Below, piece by piece: positions 56,801 through 64,000 of a DNA stretch of 64,000 nt (position 1 is the stretch's first letter; every line of letters begins with the position of its first letter). Location of the stretch: positions 1,674,001-1,738,000 of the forward strand of contig SDUX01000004.1 in assembly GCA_008729055.1 (NCBI GenBank), written 5' to 3'. A model generated the notes under the pieces. The model did no database searches. It was not told the origin of the DNA and worked only from the letters and a program-made list of their open reading frames with translations. The stretch is from Pyropia haitanensis (lineage: Eukaryota > Rhodophyta > Bangiophyceae > Bangiales > Bangiaceae). A program made the position numbers and the translations under genes.

Positions 56801-57465
56801 GGCGGCGGTCGCCGCCTCCGCCGGGCCTGCTGCCGAGGCCAGTCCCGCGTGGGGCTCCGTTGCGCCCAGGACCCCCTCCCCTCCCGTCCCCTCGGCCGCG
56901 GCCGGCTGGCGCCTACCCGCGGGGCGCCCGTTTGTGCGGCAGGCTGGCCCCACAGCAGAGCGGCCTGCGTGCGCCGCCGGTGCCGCAACGCGGGTGGCGT
57001 CGCCGCTCGTCCTCAGCCCCTTGCCGCATCCCGTACCCTGCCCCCGCGCGCGTGTCGTGGCTGCTGCCACTCTTGGCGGCCGCGCTGCCCCAGGGCGCCA
57101 CGACGCGCCCGGCCCGGAGGGTCCGCGCCTCTATTCTTTCTCCACGCACTCCTGCTGCGATTCGATGCGGCAGAGGCCCACGGCGCGCAGCGTGTTTGGC
57201 TGCCGCGGCTAGATTCCCATTGTCCGGGAAGCGGTCCCATCCGTCGGCTGCTGTGGCCTGTTTCGTGCCGCTGCTTCTTCCCGTTGCTGGACGCCGCAGG
57301 GGGTGAGGAGCCCGTGCGACCGAGCCCGCTGGAGGCGTCCAGAATTGAGGCCGACACCTGCCTGCTAGTCGTTGAGGTGAGCACGGCGGCGCTGCCCAAA
57401 CTTGCTCTTTTTCCGCTTCCCTCCTGCGCCCTTGTCAGCCGACGCTTGCCCCTTGGCGCGCCAGG
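54666..57465. other. 2.8-kb intergenic region between AMT1 and the ARF-like gene
   Basis: Divergent gap with mixed composition. Open frames exist on both strands but translate to Arg/Pro/Ala-rich text with no domain. A donor-like GAGGTGAGC at about 57375 and the CCAG directly before 57466 leave room for an upstream exon of the ARF-like gene, which I cannot confirm. Confidence 0.4.
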
Positions 57466-58355
57466 ATGGGCGCGTGCATGCCCACCATGGGCGGCCGCTC
57501 GGCGCCGCCCGTTGCCTCGTCGGTGGTTCTCCTTGGCCGGCCGGGCGCGGGGTGCACGTCCCTGCTGCACGCGCTGGCCGTCGCTGCGGAGGACAGCGGC
57601 AAACGTGGCGGCGACGGGGGCGGCGGCGGCTACGGCGACCGGGGTGCCCCGCCGAGGACAGGCAAGGGGGTTGGCGGTAAGGGCGCCGCGGCCGCCGACG
57701 CGAGTGGCGTCGCGATTTTGCGGTTGAACGTCGGGGGGCAGCTGCTCGACATGATGGACGTGGGCGAGCTGGACCAGATGCACGCGGTCTTCAGGAAAAA
57801 TGGGCTGTCTGCCACCGCTGTGTACGTTGGGCGCGCGCCGTGTGCTCGCTTTTTTGGGTGTTTTTTTCGTGCACACCACCTTGTGCTGGCAAATGACGTT
57901 GGATTGAGGCACCCTTGATTGCTTGGTTGGCGACAGCAACGCGCTGCGGCTCGGCCACTGACCCGTCTGGTGCTGTGGCTGGTTCTTGTCTCTGGGCTGT
58001 CTTTTCCTCCCTCTCCCCGCGGTGCAGCATCTACACGCTCGACGCGTCCGCCCCCGCCACCTTTGCCGCCGCCGCCACCGACCTCCGCCGCCTCTTCATC
58101 GGCGACCGGGCGGCCAAGACAACCATCTTCCCCGACGTGCCGCTGGTGTTGGCCATCAACCGGATACCCGCGGGCGCGCCCGCGCAAGCGACCAGCGAGT
58201 ACGTGCGGCGGCTGCGGGTGGACGACCTGCCCGTGCGCGCGCTCCACGCGGTGTCGGTGGACGCGGGCGCCGCGCAGCACCCGGGCGTCCACCGCGCGCT
58301 GGCGGTGCTCGCCGCAGAGGTGCGGCGAGCGAGGGAATCTTCCCTGGTGTGCTAA
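57466..58355 (+). CDS. Divergent ARF/ARL-like small GTPase homologue lacking key GTP-binding residues, two exons
   Basis: Exon 1 is 57466-57821 and exon 2 is 58028-58355 (intron 206 bp, GTACGT...GTGCAG, phase 2), giving 227 residues. The start MGACMPTM has Gly2 and Cys4, fitting N-myristoylation plus palmitoylation as in ARF/ARL proteins. The P-loop position reads VVLLGRPGAGCTSLL (residues 20-34), with Cys30 where the catalytic Lys of GxxxxGK[ST] should be. Switch II is LRLNVGGQLLDMM (residues 85-97, DVGGQ in ARFs). After the splice VIYTLDASAPATF and FPDVPLVLAINRIPAG follow. The G4 motif NKxD is thus NRIP. The fold therefore looks ARF-like but GTP binding is probably lost or altered. A Gly/Lys-rich insert lies at residues 44-75. 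SRP-receptor beta or another ARL-type subfamily is possible. Confidence 0.65.
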
Positions 58356-58772
58356 CGATAAATACACGGGGGGGGGGGGGAGGCGTCGAGCTCGCCGCCC
58401 GTCGACGGGTTTTGTTAACGCGCAGCGCGGTGCGCGTCTCTCTTGGGCTGCCCATTGACCAAAGAGAGTACCCCTGTTGGCATAGCCAGTGGATGCTGCA
58501 GCGTTGTTGGGACCCACTTGCGAGTACGGGGTGTTTTCGTCTGACGTCGAGCGCACGGCGTTCCATACATAGTCATGCACGATCAAGAGAAGAAATGCAC
58601 TCGCGTCAGGCGGCCCTGCGGGCTCCCTCTGCCGACTCGGCAGCGTGTCACGGCGCTTCTGGGAACCGTAACGGCGGTCGCTTTGGGCGGCTACGTCGGG
58701 GTGGCTTTCATCAGAGCCAGCGACAGCGGCGCCAGCACGGTGCGGCGCGCAAGCTAGCCTCTCCTTTTTGGT
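58356..58772. other. Convergent 3' region after the ARF-like gene
   Basis: These 417 bp are of ordinary composition with a G12 run at 58369-58380. No gene is visible. Confidence 0.5.
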
Positions 58773-58994
58773 CTACGACACGCGCGCAGCGAGGCGGGGC
58801 GGCAGCAGCGCGGCCGCCACCGGCGGCGGGGTCACCCCGACCGGCGGCGCGCGCACAAGGCACGCCACGCCCGTGCGGCAGACGGCAACGAGGTTGCGGT
58901 CGCCCGCGGCCAGCCGCGCCGACCCGTTGGCCGCCCCAAACACCGCCAGCTTGTCCCCAAACAGCGCGTGGTCGGCGGGCAACCAGCGCGGCGG

Positions 58995-59031
<37 letters not shown>

Positions 59032-59264
59032 TCCCCCCCCCCCGGTCGCACGCCCAGGTGCTCGGGTTGAGGCCGACCACGTCTGACCAGACCAGCTGCC
59101 GCAGCGCGACGCCCGGCGACGCCAGCCGCGCCGCGACGCTGGCGGGGATGCGCAGCGCGGCGCGCACGCGTGGCAGCGCGGCCGCTACCGACTCGACCGC
59201 GACCAGGCCGCCGCCACCGCACGGGGCGGTCCCTTTGGCGACCGCCGAGCCCCCGGCCGGGCAT
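58773..59264 (-). CDS. Hypothetical protein, frame-broken
   Basis: I do not recognise this protein. The minus strand has normal-looking sequence in two frames: VAVESVAAALPRVRAALRIP, then SPGVALRQLVWSDVVGLNPS and TWACDRGG. After a Gly tract, encoded by (GCC) repeats near 58995-59030, it reads WLPADHALFGDKLAVFGAAN, ARLAAGDRNLVAVCRTGVAC and a TAG at 58773. The two parts join across the C-run at 59033-59044. An ATG at 59264 could be the start if one base is lost from the G5 run just after it. The length would be about 160 residues, and the true 5' end may be further upstream (up to about 59500). The balanced residue mix, against the Arg/Pro text of the opposite strand, supports coding. Confidence 0.4.
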
Positions 59265-59644
59265 CCCCGCCGGGGTCGGCGACGCTCGTCTGTGTGGGGG
59301 GTGGGGGAGCGGCCCGCCGCCCGCGCGGGGGCACGCGTGCGGCGGCGGCGGGGGGCGCCGCCGCCAGCGGCGAGGGGTCCACGCGGCGCCGCCGCCGCGG
59401 CTGCGGCCGCGGCGGCGGCGGCGTGCGGGGAGGGGCCGCGCGTGACGCGCGGGCAGGCGGGGCGGCGTCGGCGGGCGGGGCGGGTGACCGCGGCGGGTCG
59501 GGGGTGCCAAGAAAAAAAACGGGGGGGGGGGCGCTCGCGGCCAGTGCCGCCGCGCGCACGCCTCTATACCCGGGCGCGCCGCTGCCGGCGCGGCGCGGGC
59601 CGTCTAGTGGACGGGGCGCTCGGGGGGCGGGCGGCGTTGCCGCC
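59265..59644. other. GC-rich gap between the hypothetical gene and the DEAD-box helicase
   Basis: Repetitive GGC/GGGGC sequence with an A8 run near 59511-59518. No frame gives recognisable protein. It may include the 5' end of the preceding minus-strand gene. Confidence 0.4.
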
Positions 59645-62056
59645 CTACCCCCGCCGCCCCCCCTCCCGCCGCGTCCCCCCCCATAGCCGCCGCCACGCCC
59701 CCCCCCATAGCCGCCGCCACGCCCCCCCCCATAGCCGCCGCCACGCCCCCCCCCCCCCCCCCCCCCTGCCACCGCCCCACCCGCCGCCGCCGCCCCCTTC
59801 CCCCCCCTTGCCCTCAACGAGCAGCCCCGGCGTGCCGCGGAGCCCCATCTTGCTGACAATCATGGCGCGCAGCGGCGGCGGCGACGCCCGCCCACACACC
59901 ACCGCGTACCAGTCATTGGCGGCGGCGACCAGCTGCGCCTTGGACCAACCCATCCGCTTGAGGCACCCATTGTGGTAGCCGAGCCACGCCTGGTAGGCCG
60001 CGACGGGGGTGGCGTCGGGCATGGCACCAATCGCGGCCGCCATCCGCGCCGCCGACGCGTCCAGGTTGGCCGCCGTCGGCAGCGACTCGGCGGTGACGCG
60101 GGTGACGGGCAAGCGCGCGAGGGACCGCACAAAGGACGCCTCGTAGTCGGCCAGGACGAGCAGCCCCGAGCCGGCCTTGCCCGCCCGCCCGGTGCGGCCC
60201 AGCCGGTGCACGTACTGCGCCGTGTCGGACGGGGCGCCCACCTGCACCACGTGCGTGACGTCGTCATAGTCGACGCCTCGCGCAGACACGTCCGACGTGA
60301 AGAGCACCAGGCCAGAGCCGCTGGAAAAGGTGCTCGCGACGGCGGTGCGGGCGCCCTGGGACTTGCGCGAGTGGATCTCCAGGACCGGCACGCCGAGCTG
60401 GTTGAACAGCTGTGCCGACAGCTGCGTCATCCGCGCGGTGGTGAAGAACACAATGACCTTGAAGGCGGCGGGCGACTCCCGCCGCGCCGCCTGCAGCGCG
60501 TGGAGCAAGACGGGGAGCTGATGCGCACCGGGCACGACGGTCACCGCCTGCGACACGTGCACGTTGGTGGCCTCCTCCTCCCCCACACAGTCTACGGTGG
60601 TGTAGTCGGGGCGGAGGGCGAGCTTGACAATCGCGCGCACGTCCTTGGGCATGGTCGCGGAGAAGAGGAGCGTCTGGCGCGTCGACGGCGGCTGCAGGTG
60701 CCGCAGGATGTTCTCAATGGCCGAACGGAAGCCCATATCCAGCAGCTGGTCCGCCTCATCAAAGACGAGCGACGTCAGGCCCCGGAGGGCGTCGGTGAGG
60801 CCCGTCGCGGCCGTGCTGAGGTGGTCGTTGAGCCGCCCGGGGGTGCCGACGAGCACCAGCGGCATCTGCCGCCGAAACGCCGCCACGTCCGACCGCACGT
60901 TGGTGCCCCCCACCACACACTGCACCGCGTCGCCGCCGCCGCCGCCGCCGCGGGTCGTCGACAGCAGCAGCCGCGCCTCGGTCGCAATCTGCTGCGCCAG
61001 CTCCCGCGTCGGCGACACGACAAGCACCGGCACGACGCGGCGCGACGGGGACCCCCCCCCCGCCGCCGCGTCCGCCAGCGCCCGGTGCATGACCGGCAGC
61101 AGGAACGCGAGCGTCTTGCCGCTCCCCGTCTTGGCCTTGCACAGCACGTCGCCGCCGCGGAGGGAGACGGGGATGGACTCGGCCTGGATGCGCGTCATGT
61201 GCTCGTAGCCCATCGTGTTGCGCACCGCCGACAGCAGCGACGGCGCAACGGGTAGCGCCGCAAACGGGTGTGCCGTCATTTGGGAGAGCGTCGTCTTGCT
61301 CGTCCGAGCGCCGGCGTGACCGCGCGGCGGCGCCGCCGCCGCTGCCGCCGCGGCGCCGCCCTCCGTGGCAGCCGCCGGCACACCGCCGCCGTCGCCGCCG
61401 CCGCCGCCGCCGTCGCCGTCGCCGCCGCCGCCGCCGCCCTGCTTCTTTTTCTTGTGCGCCGGGGGGGCGGCGGCGTCGCTGTCGCTGCCGCCATGCTCCG
61501 CGTCGGGGCGGGTCCGGCGGCGGCCGCCGGCCGGGACCGCCGCCGCTGCGGGGGCAGCCATGGACGCGGCGCGGCGGTCGCCGCCGCCACCGCCGCCGCC
61601 GCTACCACCGCGGCCGCCGCCGCCCGCCGCGCCGGCCGACCGCGCCAGCCGCCGCCGGCCGCCCGCCCCCGCCGCCGCGCCCGCCATCCCAACCGCCCCT
61701 GCTGCCGCAACGCCGCGCGAGCCGCCGCTGCTACCGCGGCCGCCGACGCCGCCGCTGCTGCTGCCGCCGCCGCTGTGGTCAGCCGCCGCCGGCCGCCGTC
61801 GCCCGCCGGCCGGTGGTGGCGCCGCGGCGGGGACGAGCGCGCCCCCCCCCCCTCCCGGCAGCCCAGCCAGGCCCGGCAGTCGCGCCGCCGCCGCCGCGGC
61901 TGCCGCCCCTGCCGCCGCCGCCGGCCACGCGTCTGGCAGCGCCTGCCGTAGGCCACACACCGAGGCGAGGCCGGCACACAGAGGGGGCGACCGGGCGGCA
62001 CCGCGGAGGAGGACGCTCGCCTTGGTGACTGCGCCGACAAAGGCACCAACGTTCAT
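59645..62056 (-). CDS. DEAD-box RNA helicase, Mss116/RH26-like, likely mitochondrial or plastid
   Basis: Intact ORF of 803 residues from ATG 62056 to TAG 59645. The N-terminus MNVGAFVGAVTKASVLLRGA has Arg/Lys and no acids, as in organelle presequences. About 250 low-complexity residues follow. The core has the Q-region TRIQAESIPVSLRGGD, motif I CKAKTGSGKTLAFLLP (near residue 308), Ia VVSPTRELAQQIA, II LVFDEADQLLDMGF (near 430), III LLFSATMPKDVR, IV KVIVFFTTARMT, V LFTSDVSARGVDYDDV and VI YVHRLGRTGRAGKAGSG (near 619). After the helicase core, YQAWLGYHNGCLK and VSKMGLRGTPGL match the C-terminal extension of Mss116-type group II intron splicing helicases and plant RH26. It ends in a Gly/Arg-rich tail with three copies of GAWRRLWG. 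A likely role is RNA remodelling in an organelle. Confidence 0.92.
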   Translation of the reverse strand: MNVGAFVGAVTKASVLLRGAARSPPLCAGLASVCGLRQALPDAWPAAAAGAAAAAAAARLPGLAGLPGGGGGALVPAAAPPPAGGRRRPAAADHSGGGSSSGGVGGRGSSGGSRGVAAAGAVGMAGAAAGAGGRRRLARSAGAAGGGGRGGSGGGGGGGDRRAASMAAPAAAAVPAGGRRRTRPDAEHGGSDSDAAAPPAHKKKKQGGGGGGDGDGGGGGGDGGGVPAAATEGGAAAAAAAAPPRGHAGARTSKTTLSQMTAHPFAALPVAPSLLSAVRNTMGYEHMTRIQAESIPVSLRGGDVLCKAKTGSGKTLAFLLPVMHRALADAAAGGGSPSRRVVPVLVVSPTRELAQQIATEARLLLSTTRGGGGGGDAVQCVVGGTNVRSDVAAFRRQMPLVLVGTPGRLNDHLSTAATGLTDALRGLTSLVFDEADQLLDMGFRSAIENILRHLQPPSTRQTLLFSATMPKDVRAIVKLALRPDYTTVDCVGEEEATNVHVSQAVTVVPGAHQLPVLLHALQAARRESPAAFKVIVFFTTARMTQLSAQLFNQLGVPVLEIHSRKSQGARTAVASTFSSGSGLVLFTSDVSARGVDYDDVTHVVQVGAPSDTAQYVHRLGRTGRAGKAGSGLLVLADYEASFVRSLARLPVTRVTAESLPTAANLDASAARMAAAIGAMPDATPVAAYQAWLGYHNGCLKRMGWSKAQLVAAANDWYAVVCGRASPPPLRAMIVSKMGLRGTPGLLVEGKGGEGGGGGGWGGGRGGGGGGAWRRLWGGAWRRLWGGAWRRLWGGTRREGGRRG
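59682..59753. repeat. Three 24-bp tandem repeats in the DEAD-box helicase tail
   Basis: The unit CATAGCCGCCGCCACGCC plus a C-run starts at 59682, 59706 and 59730. Read on the minus strand it encodes three octapeptides GAWRRLWG at the C-terminus of the helicase. Confidence 0.95.
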
Positions 62057-62654
62057 TGCCTGGCGAGGCGGGGATGGGGGGGGGCGGGGCGGGGGTGGGG
62101 GGTGGGGGGGGGGGGGGACCACAGTGACTGCGTCGGTATAGGCAGACGACCGGCCGTGAGGGGTGGCTCGAAGGCAGCGAACCACGCCGGCGAGTTCAGG
62201 CGAACCGCCGTACAGCAGGCGCGACGACGGCGAGACTATTGGGGTCCCAATTGGGCTGCCTTCGTGGAGGCGCTGTGGGGGGGGGTGGGCGGCCAAGGGC
62301 CACGCACGAGGCGGCAACAAAACGGGTGGATCAAAGGTCGGCGCCGCCGTCGTCCAGCGGGCCGCTGGCCACTGGTCCTGTCAATTCAAATGTAGAAGAA
62401 CTACTTGGTTGTTGCACTACACAAGTGTTCGCTCGCGCTGTGTATCAATTCCTCTCCGCCGGGTGTCAGCCGCAAGCAACACCACCCCACCTCCGACCAG
62501 GACGGCGATCAGCGCAGTTGCAGACGATGAAGCACCGCCAACTGCGGGTGTGCAGCCGCCGTCCCCGTCACGTCAACTGACTGCTCCACTGCGGTAGCTG
62601 CACGTCCCCCGCCTGCCACCCTCCTCTTTCCACGCTTTCATCCACAGTGCCACC
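62057..62654. promoter_or_regulatory. Divergent promoter region between the DEAD-box helicase and CysQ
   Basis: These 598 bp separate two outward-pointing starts. The first 60 bp are G-rich, and 62380-62560 is the least GC-rich part (AATTCAAATGTAGAAG near 62383), a likely core-promoter zone. Confidence 0.5.
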
Positions 62655-63521
62655 ATGGACAAGACACTAGCCGTGGCCGGCGGCTCTGTCCGCCTCGGCG
62701 ACATTGTCTCCATCGCCCGCGACGCGGGCGCGGCGATTATGAAAATCTATACGGGCGACGAGACGGACTGGGAGACCAAGGCCAAGTCGGACGCGTCCCC
62801 CCTGACCGCCGCGGACCTCACCGCCAACGCGCTCATCTGCGAGCGCCTCGGCGCGCTGCGCCCCGCCTTCCCCATCATGAGCGAGGAGAACAAGCAGCTC
62901 GACTTTGCCGCCCGCGCCGGCTGGACCTACTACTGGTGCGTCGACCCGCTGGACGGGACCAAGGAGTTTATCAAGCGCAACGGCGAGTTCACCGTCAATA
63001 TTGCGCTGATGCTCAACGAGCCCCCCGCGGGGGGGGAGGCCGCGCCGCCGCACGGCGCCGCGCGGCCCGTCCTGGGCGTCGTCTACGCGCCCGCGACGGG
63101 CAACTGCTACTACGCCGCGGCCGGTGTTGGCGCGTACGTGTCCCCGCCGGCGGGTAGCACCGACGCGGCGTCCGAGGCGCCGCTCAAGGCGGCCATCTAC
63201 GCCGAGGCCGACGCGGGCCTGACGCTGGTGTGCAGCCGCTCGCACATGGACGAGCGGACCAAGGCGTTTGTGGCGGCCTACAAGGACGCCGCGACGGCGA
63301 GTATGGGCTCCTCCCTCAAGTTTATGCTCATCGCGCAGGGCGCGGCGCACGTGTACCCGCGGCTGGCGCCGACGATGGAGTGGGACACCGCCGCGTCGCA
63401 GGTGGTGGTGGAGGAGGCGGGCGGGAGCGTCGTGCGGGAGGATACGAGCAAGCCCGTGGGGTACAACAAGCGGGACCTGCTCAACCCGTTTTTTATTGCG
63501 CGCGGCAATGTACAGAAGTAG
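62655..63521 (+). CDS. CYSQ: 3'(2'),5'-bisphosphate nucleotidase, CysQ type
   Basis: Hydrolyses 3'-phosphoadenosine 5'-phosphate (PAP) to AMP and phosphate, clearing the by-product of sulfate assimilation and sulfotransfer. Intact 288-residue ORF, ATG 62655 in GCCACCATGG context, no intron. The metal-binding motifs of the inositol-monophosphatase superfamily are complete: MSEENK (Glu near residue 77), WCVDPLDGTKEFIKRNGEFT (residues about 95-114) and TMEWDTAASQVVVEEAGG (near 243). KSDASPLTAADLTAN and VCSRSHMD are also typical. DGTKEFIKRNGEFTVNIAL is the bacterial CysQ form rather than the yeast HAL2/plant SAL1 form. Length and domain order are those of bacterial CysQ, so a bacterial or plastid origin is likely, by inference. 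Confidence 0.95.
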   Translation: MDKTLAVAGGSVRLGDIVSIARDAGAAIMKIYTGDETDWETKAKSDASPLTAADLTANALICERLGALRPAFPIMSEENKQLDFAARAGWTYYWCVDPLDGTKEFIKRNGEFTVNIALMLNEPPAGGEAAPPHGAARPVLGVVYAPATGNCYYAAAGVGAYVSPPAGSTDAASEAPLKAAIYAEADAGLTLVCSRSHMDERTKAFVAAYKDAATASMGSSLKFMLIAQGAAHVYPRLAPTMEWDTAASQVVVEEAGGSVVREDTSKPVGYNKRDLLNPFFIARGNVQK

Positions 63522-64000
63522 TGGGGTGACATGGGGGGGGGGCCATCGTCGCTTGACAAGGCGTTGCTGCCTCGCCCGGCTGAGCAGAACTCTAGCGGCT
63601 GAACACCACTGAACACACACACGCGTTTGTCTGGACCGCGAGGCTTGGGACTACACCGCGCGCGGGGCGGGCAGACCTTTCTATTATCAACACACCCCCC
63701 TCACCCGCACAAGGATGGTGGGTGGCAAGCACCCTATGCAGCGTCGCTGCCGCTCGCCCCGCCACCTCTGCCCAACCGCCCGTCGGCCACCCCCCGGCCG
63801 CCCTATTACGGCCGAGGGGCGGCGGACAACCTGTGCCGCGGAACGTTGGGGTGCCGCGGCCACGGCCGGCTGCAGGCAACATCGTCGGCCACGACGAGCG
63901 GCGCACGCCCGGCACGTCGTCGGCCACGCACGCCGGGCGCAGTGCGTGGCACGGCGGACCCGGGATCGCTCCGCCCACCCCACCCAGGGGGCCTATGACT
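63522..64000. other. Region downstream of CysQ to the window end
   Basis: About 480 bp of GC-rich DNA with no recognised domain. The last 200 bp could be the edge of another gene, but there is no evidence for it inside the window. Confidence 0.4.

Overview
This is nuclear DNA of a eukaryote with an extremely GC-rich genome. The genes match eukaryote-only families (DDB1, XPD, TRAPPC8, MIC10, HTATSF1, RWDD1, an ARF-like protein). A few short GT-AG introns are present and several starts lie in a GCC(A/G)CCATGG context. The proteins carry long Ala, Gly and Pro tracts encoded by GGC/GCC runs. GC content near 65-75 %, low intron density, AMT1, GT61 and a phytochelatin synthase together suggest an alga. 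A bangiophyte red alga (Porphyra/Pyropia type) is my best guess, made from composition and gene structure only.

Layout. Positions 1-12.6 kb form a messy, repeat-rich block: an unrecognised Ala-rich membrane-protein-like gene on the minus strand (1-3445), a partly homologous gene (8727-10401) sharing a duplicated segment of about 2.7 kb, decayed Ty3/gypsy pol fragments at the right edge of both copies, and between them a UPF1-like SF1 helicase homologue (about 6463-8437, plus). Next come TRAPPC8 (14286-21746, plus), RWDD1 (22698-23482, plus), a Mip-like FKBP (24717-26112, minus), a small unknown gene (27573-28058, plus), HTATSF1/CUS2 (28932-30824, minus), MIC10 (31347-31965, plus), DDB1 (32860-36875, plus), XPD (37278-40164, minus), a GT61 glycosyltransferase (40583-42679, minus), MMTAG2 (45205-46236, minus), a PPR-like protein (46617-49108, plus), phytochelatin synthase (49343-50253, minus), an AMT1 ammonium transporter with seven exons (51264-54665, minus), an ARF-like protein (57466-58355, plus), an unknown gene (58773-59264, minus), an Mss116/RH26-type DEAD-box helicase (59645-62056, minus) and CysQ-type bisphosphate nucleotidase (62655-63521, plus).

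There are two kinds of gene here. DDB1, XPD, AMT1 and MIC10 have ordinary composition, clean frames and introns. TRAPPC8, RWDD1, FKBP, the PPR protein, phytochelatin synthase and the left-hand membrane proteins are ultra-GC-rich, have no visible intron, and their homology jumps reading frame at runs of 7-18 G or C. These jumps are probably sequence or assembly indels rather than real pseudogenisation, but that has to be tested on reads or cDNA. All ten introns I could define begin GTRCGT, nine of them GTACGT.

Functionally the window is mostly unlinked housekeeping: DNA repair (DDB1 and XPD, convergent neighbours), splicing (HTATSF1), membrane traffic (TRAPPC8, ARF-like), mitochondrial cristae (MIC10), organelle RNA (PPR, DEAD-box), nitrogen uptake (AMT1), metal detoxification (phytochelatin synthase) and sulfur-nucleotide recycling (CysQ). 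No operon-like grouping, CRISPR array or convincing tRNA/rRNA gene was seen. The oddest items are the nearly invariant 5' splice site, the ARF-like protein without its P-loop lysine, the XPD intron that cuts the DEAH box, and the duplicated block with split retroelement halves.
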